Positions 8,067-15,842 of a stretch of 42,297 bases of DNA are shown here, one piece after another. Origin of the DNA: Gemmatimonadota bacterium (GTDB taxonomy: Bacteria; Gemmatimonadota; Gemmatimonadetes; Longimicrobiales; Gaopeijiaceae); the NCBI GenBank assembly GCA_041390125.1, contig JAWKQN010000026.1:1-42297 (forward strand), given 5' to 3'. The notes beneath the pieces were generated by a model. It saw nothing but the letters and a program-made list of their open reading frames with translations, ran no database searches and had not been told where the DNA came from. Within the stretch, counting starts at the first letter, position 1; the number at the start of each line of letters is the position of its first letter. The position numbers and the translations under genes were made by a program.

Positions 8067-9524
8067 TCAGCCGGTCATCGGGTCGAACCCCTTGAAGGGC
8101 GGGCCCTGACGCTCCTGCAGCGGCTTGCGGTACATCCCCGTCTCGGTGCGCGAGATGCGGCGCTGATGGACGAGCGCCTCCAGGACCAGCTCGCAGGCGG
8201 CGGCCTGTACGCCGGACGACGCGCTGCGGGGCGCGAGCCCGACCGTGTGCACCAGGTCCAGCAGACCGGGCACGCCCTGGAAGCCCTTCATGCAGGCGTC
8301 CGCGGAGGCATCGTCGGAGATCTGGAGCGCGGAGCCGGTCTCGAAGTGCTCCACGATCCCGTCCACGTCGGAGCCGCCCGCCCGCTCGCGGAAGACCTCG
8401 TCGGCCGCGGCCCGGATCAGCTCCTGGCTGATCTTCATGGCGCCCTGCATCTCGCCCTCGTACTCGAGCTCCATCTTGCCGGTGATGGCCGGCAGCGCGG
8501 CGTAGAGATCCGTCACGCGCGGCACGGCCACGTCCTCGCTCAGGCGCAAGGCACGCCGCTCGGCGTTGGACACCACGCTCTCGAGCGCCGTGATGGGCAT
8601 GCGCTGGCTCACCCCGGAGCGCTGGTCGATCCGTTTGTCACGCCGCGCCCGGAACGCCACGCGCTCCACCACCTCCGTCACGAACTCGGGGATCTCCAGG
8701 GTCGCGCCGTCCCGCTGGGTCCAGGCCTCCTGCAGCGTGATGTCCACGCCGGTCTGGACGTCCTCGGGATAGTGGGTGCGGATCTCCACGCCGATCCGGT
8801 CCTTGAGCGGCGTGATGATCTTCCCGCGCGCCGTGTAGTCCTCCGGGTTGGCGGTGAAGACCATCAGCACGTCCAGCATCAGCCGGATGGGATAGCCCTT
8901 GATCTGCACGTCCCCCTCCTGGAGGACGTTGAAGAGCCCCACCTGGATCTTGCCGGACAGATCCGGCAGCTCGTTGATGGCGAAGATCCCGCGATTGGCG
9001 CGCGGCAGCAGCCCGTAGTGGATGGTGAGCTCGTCTCCCAGCAGGTGTCCGCCGCGGGCGGCCTTGATGGGGTCGAGATCGCCGATCATGTCCGCGATGG
9101 TCACGTCCGGCGTGGCCAGCTTCTCCACGTAGCGGGCGTCCCGGTCCACCCACACCACGGGCGTGTCGTCCCCCTGCTCGGCCACCAGCAGGCGACCGTA
9201 CTTGGAGATCGGGTGGAAGGGATCGTCGTTGACCTCGGATCCCTCCAGCACGGGGATGGCGGGGTCCAGCAGGCTCGTGAGCTGGCGCAGGATGCGGCTC
9301 TTGGCCTGTCCGCGCAGCCCGAGGAGGATGAAGTCGTGGCGGGCCAGCAGCGCGTTGACGATCTGCGGCACCACCGTGTCCTGGTAGCCACGCACGCCCG
9401 GGAAGAGCTCCTCACCCGCTTTGAGCTTGCGGACCAGGTTGGCGCGGATCTCGTCCTTGACGGTTCGGGGCCGATAGCCGGACGCGCGGAGTTCGCCGAG
9501 GGTGCTCGGACGGGGTGTGCTCAT
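8067..9524 (-). CDS. MoxR/Mg-chelatase-like AAA+ ATPase
   Basis: 485 residues, cytoplasmic. Walker A is GLRGQAKS (residues 69-76). The Walker B region reads RGIFAINELPDL, with Asn where AAA+ proteins normally have Asp; as far as I recall this INELPDL form is typical of this chelatase-like subfamily, so it is probably not a defect. Sensor and arginine regions follow (VFTANPEDYTARGKIITPLKDRIG). Such ATPases remodel or load a partner that contains a VWA domain. The natural candidate is the VWA protein at 281-1573 on the same strand, here separated by six unrelated genes. The leader has ACAGGATC repeated twice just before ATG 9524, offering an AGGAT ribosome site. Divergent from the ETF-QO gene. 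Confidence 0.85.
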   Translation of the reverse strand: MSTPRPSTLGELRASGYRPRTVKDEIRANLVRKLKAGEELFPGVRGYQDTVVPQIVNALLARHDFILLGLRGQAKSRILRQLTSLLDPAIPVLEGSEVNDDPFHPISKYGRLLVAEQGDDTPVVWVDRDARYVEKLATPDVTIADMIGDLDPIKAARGGHLLGDELTIHYGLLPRANRGIFAINELPDLSGKIQVGLFNVLQEGDVQIKGYPIRLMLDVLMVFTANPEDYTARGKIITPLKDRIGVEIRTHYPEDVQTGVDITLQEAWTQRDGATLEIPEFVTEVVERVAFRARRDKRIDQRSGVSQRMPITALESVVSNAERRALRLSEDVAVPRVTDLYAALPAITGKMELEYEGEMQGAMKISQELIRAAADEVFRERAGGSDVDGIVEHFETGSALQISDDASADACMKGFQGVPGLLDLVHTVGLAPRSASSGVQAAACELVLEALVHQRRISRTETGMYRKPLQERQGPPFKGFDPMTG

Positions 9525-9665
9525 GCGATCCTGTGATCCTGTACCGGAGGAGGAAGGACGGTGCTATTGTCCGGGGCTTCGAGGAGATCCCTGCAATACC
9601 CCTGAACGAGCGCCGGTTTCAGCCGCGAGGATCCAGGCTCCGGTCCGGCGTGTCAGCGAGAGAGA

Positions 9666-11324
9666 ATGGCCGATTCCCGCACGAAGAGGCTGATCCCGGC
9701 CTCGGCCCAGCCCCCCCTCGACCTGAGCCGCCTCATCCTCACCGACGAGCCGGACACCGAGGCCGTGCCGCTGGACGTCACCATCGTGGGTGGGGGTCCG
9801 GCCGGGCTGGCCACCGCCATCGAGCTGGCGCGGCTGGCCAAGGGCGCGGGACTGGAGCTCGAGATCGGCGTGCTGGAGAAGGCGGGGGGCCTCGGCGAGC
9901 ACACCCTCTCCGGCGCCGTGGTCAACCCGGGACCGTTCCGGGAGCTCTTCCCGGACGTGCCCCTGGAGGATCTGCCCTTTCGCCGGCCCGTGGGCAAGGA
10001 AGGGGTCTACCTGCTGCGGGAGAGCGGCTCCACCCGGCTGCCGACGCCACCCACCATGAAGAACCACGGCAACTGGATCGCCTCCATCAGCGAGATCTGC
10101 CGCTGGATGGGAGAGCAGGCCGAGGCGCTGGGCGTCAACGTCTTCCCGGGCTTTCCCGCGGACGCGCTGCTGGTGGACGGCGACGCCGTGCGCGGTGTGC
10201 GCACCACGCCTTCCGGTCTCGGTCGGGACGGGCAGCCCGGCAACGGCTACGAGCCCGCCGGCGACATCCTGGGCCGTGTCGTCGTGTTGGCCGAAGGCAC
10301 CCGCGGCACGCTGACGCAGGCGTGGCAGCAGTGGCAGAAGGTCACGTCGCCCAATCCGCAGATCTACGCGCTCGGGGTCAAGGAGCTCTGGGAAACCAAG
10401 AAGCCGCTCGACCAGATCATCCACACGATGGGCTGGCCGCTCCCCAACGACGCGTTCGGCGGCAGCTTCATGTATCCGCTGGAAGACAACCTGGTGGCGC
10501 TCGGTCTGGTGGTGGGGCTGGACTACCACGACGCCACGCTGGACGTGCACGCCCTGCTCCAGCGCCTGAAGCTCCATCCGCTCTTCCGACCCTATCTGGA
10601 AGGCGGGGAGATGGTGGAGTGGGGGGCCAAGACCATCCCGGAAGGCGGCTTCCTCTCCTGGGCCCGGCGCCGGCACGGCGCCGGTCTGGTGGTGGTCGGC
10701 GATTCCGCGGGCTACGTGGACGTGCCGTCGCTCAAGGGCATCCACTACGCGGTGCACTCCGGGATGCTGGCCGCGCGCACCATCTTCGCCGCGATCCAGA
10801 AGGACGACGTGTCCGAAGCGGGGCTGGCCGGCTATACGGCAGCGGTGGACTCCTCCTTCATCGCGCGCGATCTCGAGCGCACCCGCAACATGCGTCTGGC
10901 CTTCAAGGGCGGGTTCTACGCGGGCGGTGTGAAGGCAGGTCTGATGACCCTGACCGGCGGCCGCTTCCCGGGCGGGACGCTCACGGTGGACGAGGACGCG
11001 GCCGAGCCCAAACAGCTCACCGGTGCCGCTCCGGCCGCGCCCGCGCCGGACGGGAAGCTCACCTTCTCCAAGGTGGACGCGGTCTACAAGTCCGGGAACC
11101 AGACCCGGGACGACATCCCCTCCCACCTGGTGGTGGGGCAGGACATCTCCGCCGAGATGGCCACCCTGTACGAGCATCTCTGCCCGGCGGGGGTCTACGA
11201 GCAGAAGGACGGCACGCTGGTGGTCAACGCCCCCAACTGCGTGGACTGCAAGGCCACCGACGTGTTGGGGCCGCGCTGGACGCCGCGCGAGGGCGGGAGC
11301 GGACCGGCCTACCGGCGGATGTAG
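9666..11324 (+). CDS. electron-transfer flavoprotein:quinone oxidoreductase (ETF-QO)
   Basis: 552 residues. It passes electrons from reduced ETF (fatty acid and amino acid oxidation) to membrane quinone. FAD-binding motif VTIVGGGPAGLATAIELA lies at about 38-55; the second FAD segment is GLVVVGDSAGYVDVPSLKG. The C-terminal ferredoxin-like domain is recognisable (HLCPAGVYE... NCVDCKATDVLG... PREGGSGPAY) and ends in the family's usual way. Odd: the mitochondrial enzyme has four cluster cysteines (C of CPAGVYE plus NC-x2-C-x2-C), but here the last is Thr (NCVDCKAT), leaving three. The segment after it is also about four residues shorter. No etfA or etfB lies in the window. The ATG at 9666 gives a leader typical in length. 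Confidence 0.93.
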   Translation: MADSRTKRLIPASAQPPLDLSRLILTDEPDTEAVPLDVTIVGGGPAGLATAIELARLAKGAGLELEIGVLEKAGGLGEHTLSGAVVNPGPFRELFPDVPLEDLPFRRPVGKEGVYLLRESGSTRLPTPPTMKNHGNWIASISEICRWMGEQAEALGVNVFPGFPADALLVDGDAVRGVRTTPSGLGRDGQPGNGYEPAGDILGRVVVLAEGTRGTLTQAWQQWQKVTSPNPQIYALGVKELWETKKPLDQIIHTMGWPLPNDAFGGSFMYPLEDNLVALGLVVGLDYHDATLDVHALLQRLKLHPLFRPYLEGGEMVEWGAKTIPEGGFLSWARRRHGAGLVVVGDSAGYVDVPSLKGIHYAVHSGMLAARTIFAAIQKDDVSEAGLAGYTAAVDSSFIARDLERTRNMRLAFKGGFYAGGVKAGLMTLTGGRFPGGTLTVDEDAAEPKQLTGAAPAAPAPDGKLTFSKVDAVYKSGNQTRDDIPSHLVVGQDISAEMATLYEHLCPAGVYEQKDGTLVVNAPNCVDCKATDVLGPRWTPREGGSGPAYRRM

Positions 11325-11334
11325 CGGGCGGGTC

Positions 11335-12177
11335 TCACCCGCCGCCGAAGTCCGAGCTCGCGACCGTCACGTGGTAGACGGTCTGCTGGCGCTCGTGGAT
11401 CACGAGCGCCAGACCTTCGTCCTGCAGCTCGTTCAGCACGTCGGTGAGGATGGCGCCCAGCTCCCGCGACTTGCGGCCCGAGACGGACTCGAAGGCCAGA
11501 TCGTGGAAGCGGTGCACGTGATCGGCGAACGGCGCGGAGAGACCCGCGAGCAGCGCGTGCGGGGGCGCGGCCGGCGGATTGAACGCGGCGTACGAGATGT
11601 CGACCGTCGTGCCGAACTCGTGCGAGCTCACGCCGGTGGCCGCGTTGGTGTTCACACGAGCCAGACGTCGCTGATGCTCCGTGGTGCGCAGCGCGCTCGT
11701 GACCTCGATGCGGAACGGCGCGACCCCCAGGGAATCGAGCCGCGCCTGGAAGCGCCGACCCAGCTCGCTGAGCAGCCCCTCCATCTCGGGCACCGCGTAG
11801 GCCGGTTGGGTGCCCCGGCGCACGATCCAGTGCTCGGTGCTGTCCGGGAGTTGGATCAGGCGACCCTCGGCATACAGCGAATCCCTCATCGAGTCCGAAC
11901 CGACCCGCACGCCCAGCGCGCGGGCCCGCGCCACGTGCGCGGCGTTGCGGTGGACCCGCAGGCGCGCTTCGGCCCCGGGTGGAGCCACCGGGAGCGGGCG
12001 CAGGATCCGTTCGGAGCGACGGGCGCTGGCCTCCGCGCTGCGCAGCGCCGTGCTCATGGCGCGGCTCAGCTCCTCGGTCACCTCGGCCCGCGCCGCCGCC
12101 GCGGCTTCCTCGCGCTGCGTCTCCACCCACCCGCAGGCGGTGAGAGGGAGAGTCAGCGTCAGGAGGAGAACACGCAT
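11335..12177 (-). CDS. DUF5715 lipoprotein with M15-like peptidase motif
   Basis: 280 residues. Lipoprotein signal MRVLLLTLTLPLTAC-GW. The central part holds SALRTTEHQRRLARVNTNAA followed by SSHEFGTTVDISY, which fits the S-x-H-x2-G-x3-D zinc-binding pattern of M15 (VanY/Hedgehog-like) D,D-peptidases. Near the C-terminus VIHERQQTVYHVTV could supply the catalytic Glu and third ligand His. This makes it likely to act on peptidoglycan stem peptides in the periplasm; that activity is inferred from motifs. An amphipathic helix (about 20-60, rich in Ala, Glu and Arg) follows the anchor. Convergent with ETF-QO, ten bases between stops. ATG 12177 is the only start directly before the signal peptide. 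Confidence 0.78.
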   Translation of the reverse strand: MRVLLLTLTLPLTACGWVETQREEAAAAARAEVTEELSRAMSTALRSAEASARRSERILRPLPVAPPGAEARLRVHRNAAHVARARALGVRVGSDSMRDSLYAEGRLIQLPDSTEHWIVRRGTQPAYAVPEMEGLLSELGRRFQARLDSLGVAPFRIEVTSALRTTEHQRRLARVNTNAATGVSSHEFGTTVDISYAAFNPPAAPPHALLAGLSAPFADHVHRFHDLAFESVSGRKSRELGAILTDVLNELQDEGLALVIHERQQTVYHVTVASSDFGGG

Positions 12178-12296
12178 GGCGGCACCGTTCGACGTGGGCT
12201 TCGCGTGAAGGATGTTCGACCAGGCGGGGGGTCCCTGTCCAGTCGCGAGCCCGCGGCGTGAGGCCGCGATCCCCGTGGGACCGTACGCGGCGGGCG

Positions 12297-12650
12297 TCAG
12301 CCCCGGTCGACGAGGAACGCGCGGCTGCGCCACTCCAGGGAGGCCAGCAGACCCACGAAGACGGCCTCGCCGATCAGGTGGATCAGCCCGAATACGCTGG
12401 CGCGGTCGGCGAATGCGAATGCCAGGGCCAGACAGACCGGCACCCAGGCGAGGTTGGCGGCGACGAGCAGCCTGAGGAGGCGCAGGGGTCTCCGCGGCCG
12501 GACGGCCAGCGAGAACGAGAACGAGGCGTAGATCAGGTTGACCGCGCCCGTGAAGAGGAGCAGCCCGCGGGGCAGGCCTTCGAAGGCGCTGAGCGGTCCG
12601 GAGGCCAGCAGCACCAGCGTTCCTACGAGCGCGGCGGCGCCGCAATCCAC
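12297..12650 (-). CDS. small multi-pass membrane protein, unknown
   Basis: About 117 residues with four predicted transmembrane helices (GTLVLLASGPLSAF, GLLLFTGAVNLIYASFSFSLAV, LLVAANLAWVPVCLALAFAF, VFGLIHLIGEAVFVGLLA). The annotated start is a GTG at 12650 with no clear ribosome site; the frame remains open upstream into the end of the DUF1028 gene (reading TPLGLPPHILRKLLW before it), so the true start may be earlier and use a rare codon. It lies 53 bases downstream of the DUF1028 gene on the same strand. No family recognised. Confidence 0.6.
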   Translation of the reverse strand: MDCGAAALVGTLVLLASGPLSAFEGLPRGLLLFTGAVNLIYASFSFSLAVRPRRPLRLLRLLVAANLAWVPVCLALAFAFADRASVFGLIHLIGEAVFVGLLASLEWRSRAFLVDRG

Positions 12651-12703
12651 CCAGAGCAGCTTCCGAAGGATGTGCGGCGGCAGCCCGAGCGGGGTACGCG
12701 CGC

Positions 12704-13558
12704 TCAGGGAACGGTCACCGTGCGTCGCCAGACGTCGTACTGGCGCCGCAGCTCGATCAGGGGATTCTCGGCAAAGCGCTCCGTGGCCACGGACAGCGCC
12801 AGCCAGGGCGCGTTCTCCGTGCCCGCGTCGGTCTCTCCGATATTCTCCGTGGCGTACGGTGCGTCCCCGCCGCGCGCCACCAGGATGGCGGCCATGGCCG
12901 CGGTCTGGCGGATGGTGTCGTCGTTGCAGCGCACGTCACCGCCGGCCGCCGAGCCCGCCTCCAGCGCGCGCATCAGCCGGTCCGGGAGGAGGTTGAAGCC
13001 GGCGGGGTCGTTCCAGCGATAGGCATCGAGCGGTCGCCGCACCACCTCCTCGCTCTCGAGCGTGTTGCCTTGCGAGCTGACGCCATGGCTGGCGTCGGCC
13101 ATCACCCCGGCATAGCGCACGGAGCCGTCGTCCTCGGTGCGCGTACCCTGCCGGAGCGGTGTCGTATAGCCGGCCACGTGCACCAGGCCGTCGTGCATGG
13201 TGACCACACCGTACTGCCGCCGCTCCAACTCGTCGTCCCAGGCGGGGTCGGTCACACGCAGGATGATCTGCTCCGCCGTCAGGCCTTCCTGGATCAGCCG
13301 GAAGACCTGGTTGCGGTTGTCCACGTCGAAGCCCGCCTGGGTGGCGGCGGCGCCCTTGCCGGGCACCAGGGCCGCGACGGCGTCCCCGTGGGTGGGGACG
13401 CAGGAAGCCACGGCGACGCCGACGTCCCCGGTGGCGGGATCGACGCCCACGACCGACCACGTCGTCATCTCGAGCTCGGAGGGAGGTTCCGGGGCGATGG
13501 CGCATCCCGCCAGGACGACGCTCGCCACGAGGCACAGCCGGGCTCCGGTCACGCGCAT
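12704..13558 (-). CDS. DUF1028 Ntn-hydrolase-like lipoprotein
   Basis: 284 residues. Signal peptide with lipobox (VASVVLAGC-AIAP). The DUF1028 core follows: TWSVVGVDPATGDVGVAVAS, then GKGAAATQAGFDVDNRNQV, DGLVHVAGY and ASHGVSSQGNTL. DUF1028 proteins have an Ntn-hydrolase-like fold and are thought to be amidohydrolases related to the proteasome and acylases, but no substrate is established. ATG 13558 is preceded by a GGAG motif 10 bases upstream. Probably cotranscribed with the downstream small membrane protein. Divergent from the beta-lactamase-like gene (162 bases between starts). Confidence 0.88.
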   Translation of the reverse strand: MRVTGARLCLVASVVLAGCAIAPEPPSELEMTTWSVVGVDPATGDVGVAVASCVPTHGDAVAALVPGKGAAATQAGFDVDNRNQVFRLIQEGLTAEQIILRVTDPAWDDELERRQYGVVTMHDGLVHVAGYTTPLRQGTRTEDDGSVRYAGVMADASHGVSSQGNTLESEEVVRRPLDAYRWNDPAGFNLLPDRLMRALEAGSAAGGDVRCNDDTIRQTAAMAAILVARGGDAPYATENIGETDAGTENAPWLALSVATERFAENPLIELRRQYDVWRRTVTVP

Positions 13559-13720
13559 GTGGGACACTCCGCAGGGGTGGCCGATCGTTCGCAGCCAACG
13601 TAGGTGGGCGCGCGCCGGGCCGGCCAGCGCCTCCGCGTCCATCGCGGAGGTTGCCGCGGGCCGACGCCGCCCGCAGCATGGACTGGCCGATCGGCGGTTC
13701 CCCTGCACCGGAGCGCACCC

Positions 13721-15172
13721 GTGATCCCCCACCGACGCGTTGGCCGACGTTCCGCGATCTCTGCGCTCCGATGCGGCGCATCGGGCACGGGGACCGCGCT
13801 GCTCCTCGCAGCCTGCACCGTCACCGATCCGGCGGCGGGCGGACCCCGCGACGCCCGCGTGGACGCCGTCTTCGCGGACATCGGGGCGGATGCGCCGGGC
13901 GCGGCCGTTCTGGTCCGCCAGGGGGGCGCCGTGGTCCACCGGGCTGGCTATGGCACGGCGCACATGGACCACGCCATCCCCATCACACCCGCCACGGTCT
14001 TCGACATCGCCTCCATCTCCAAGCAGTTCGGGGCCATGACGGCACTGCTGCTGGCGGCGGACGGAACGCTCGACCTGGACGCGGACGTGCGCACCTGGGT
14101 GCCGGAGCTGCCGGACTTCGGCCGCACCATCACCCCGCGACACCTGCTGCACCACACGTCCGGCATCCGCGACTGGCCCCACACGATGGGTCTGGGCGGC
14201 GTGGAGATGAGCGACGTCATCTCCTACGAGAAGATCCTGCGCATGCTGTTCCACCAGCAGGCGCTCAACTTCGATCCGGGCGCCGAGTACGCCTACTCCA
14301 ACACCGGCTACAACCTGCTGGCCCTGACGCTCGAGCGCGCGTCCGGCATGTCGTTCCGTGCGCTCACCGAGGCACGCATCTTCGCTCCCCTGGGGATGAC
14401 CCATACGCACTTCTCCGACAACACCAACGAGATCGTCCCCGGGCGGGCCGAATCCTACGCGCCCGTGGAGGGCGGCTGGGAGCGGAGGGTGAACCAGTTG
14501 AGCGCGTTGGCGTCGAGCTCGCTGCACACCACCATCGACGACTTCACCCGCTGGATGGAGAACTTCGAGACCGCGCGCGTCGGGGGACCGGAGATCGTGG
14601 GCCGCATGCGGGAGCGCGCGGTGCTGAACGGCGGAGACACCATCGACTATGCGTACGGACTGGTCGTGGGTGCCTATCGAGGACTGCCCACGTTCCGGCA
14701 CGGTGGCTCCTGGGCGGGCTACCGCACCGAGTTCGTGCGCTTTCCCGAGCAGGATCTCTCCATCGCCGTCTTCTGCAACTTCAGCACGTGCGATCCCGGC
14801 GGACGGGCCCAGCGGATCGCCGAGGCCTGGTTGGAGGACCAGATGGAGCCCGCACCGGAACAACCGGCTCCGCGTGAGCGGCCGGAGCCGCTCCGCCTCA
14901 CGGCGGAGCAGCTCGCGGCCTACACCGGTGCGTACTGGAGCCCGGAGGTGGATGCCACCTATCGTGTCGAAGCGCGCGACGGTGGGCTCCACCTGGACGA
15001 CTGGCGCGGCAGCCCGGTCACGCTGGAGGGCGTGGAGCCGGATGCGTTCCGCTCCGACCATCCCTGGTGGCCGCGCGTGCAGTTCACGCGGGCCCGCGGG
15101 GGAGAGGTGGACGGGCTCACGGTCACGGGAGACCGGGTGCGCGCGCTGCGCTTCGAGCGCGTCGAGCGGTAG
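13721..15172 (+). CDS. serine hydrolase, beta-lactamase/penicillin-binding-protein family (class C-like)
   Basis: 483 residues. It begins with GTG 13721 preceded by GGAG at 13710-13713, giving a lipoprotein signal that ends LLLAAC (Cys32). The catalytic triad elements are intact: SxxK as SISK (Ser98, Lys101), YxN as YSN (Tyr192), and HGG (FRHGGSWAGY near residue 330). The C-terminal 100 residues form an extra lipocalin-like beta domain (LTAEQLAAYTGAYWSPEV), common in esterase-type members. These enzymes hydrolyse esters, D-amino-acid amides or peptides; resistance to beta-lactams should not be assumed. Convergent with the following lipoprotein gene, 30 bases apart. Confidence 0.9.
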   Translation: MIPHRRVGRRSAISALRCGASGTGTALLLAACTVTDPAAGGPRDARVDAVFADIGADAPGAAVLVRQGGAVVHRAGYGTAHMDHAIPITPATVFDIASISKQFGAMTALLLAADGTLDLDADVRTWVPELPDFGRTITPRHLLHHTSGIRDWPHTMGLGGVEMSDVISYEKILRMLFHQQALNFDPGAEYAYSNTGYNLLALTLERASGMSFRALTEARIFAPLGMTHTHFSDNTNEIVPGRAESYAPVEGGWERRVNQLSALASSSLHTTIDDFTRWMENFETARVGGPEIVGRMRERAVLNGGDTIDYAYGLVVGAYRGLPTFRHGGSWAGYRTEFVRFPEQDLSIAVFCNFSTCDPGGRAQRIAEAWLEDQMEPAPEQPAPRERPEPLRLTAEQLAAYTGAYWSPEVDATYRVEARDGGLHLDDWRGSPVTLEGVEPDAFRSDHPWWPRVQFTRARGGEVDGLTVTGDRVRALRFERVER

Positions 15173-15202
15173 GCCTCGATCGGCACGATCCGGAACGGGT
15201 GC

Positions 15203-15709
15203 CTACTGGTCCCGGTTCACCGTCGTGAAGGTGCCCTCGACCGTCCCGGTCTGCGGTGTCGCATCGTTCCGCAAGCCCGAGAAGCGGAAGTGGCCGGAGA
15301 CCGCCTCCGCCGTGGAGGACGTGATGGTGAGCGTACCGGTCACGGACTGCAGGTCGTGGCTGGTGCCCTCCATGTTCACGGTGGCGATGAACTCGCCCGG
15401 ACCCGGGGACGCATCGGACGCCACGAAGTCGATGATGGTGTAGGTGCCCGGATCGGGCCGGCCCATCCCTTCCGTGACCCACAGCATGCCGCTGTCCCCA
15501 CCGGGCGTGATGAAGGTCATGGACCACCCCACGCCGGCTTGACCGGACGAGACGGCGTAGCCGGTCATCTGGGCCGCGGTGCTGGTGGTCACGGTGACGG
15601 AGAACTCCCCCGACAGGCTGGGATCGACCGGCTGGGAGCTGCTGTCGCAGGCGGCGACGGCGAGGAACGCGAGAGCGAGCGCGGTACGGAGCGCGTTGTG
15701 CATGGCCAT
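15203..15709 (-). CDS. small lipoprotein of unknown function
   Basis: 168 residues. Lipoprotein signal (LALAFLAVAAC-DSSS). The mature part is beta-rich and Ser/Thr/Gly-rich (SGEFSVTVTTSTAAQMTGYA, GTYTIIDFVASD, TGTLTITSSTAEAVSGHFRF), compatible with a small beta-sandwich or DUF6252-like fold; the C-terminal pattern of a strand reading AVSGHFRFSGL is reminiscent of that group. The ATG at 15709 has AGGAGG six bases upstream, favouring it over the in-frame ATG two codons later. It lies downstream of the kinase gene on the same strand, 133 bases apart. Function unknown. Confidence 0.75.
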   Translation of the reverse strand: MAMHNALRTALALAFLAVAACDSSSQPVDPSLSGEFSVTVTTSTAAQMTGYAVSSGQAGVGWSMTFITPGGDSGMLWVTEGMGRPDPGTYTIIDFVASDASPGPGEFIATVNMEGTSHDLQSVTGTLTITSSTAEAVSGHFRFSGLRNDATPQTGTVEGTFTTVNRDQ

Positions 15710-15842
15710 GAGGCGCCTCCTGGCTGGGACCGGGGTGCCCCTTCGGGCACGTGCAGGAGCCAAACGGGAGACCGCGCAGCGAGGGGACATCGAAGGCGTT
15801 TCGGAGCCCGGGCCGGCGCGGCCGGACGCTCCGGCCCCCGCC

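Noticed and set aside
9527..9542. Direct repeat GATCCTGT twice in the leader of the AAA+ ATPase gene
   Set aside because: Too short to be more than a duplicated ribosome-site region; noted in the gene entry only.
13721..15172. Beta-lactamase resistance gene
   Set aside because: The SxxK/YxN/HGG motifs are present, but the lipocalin-like C-terminal domain and context fit esterase or D-aminopeptidase members; resistance is not supported.
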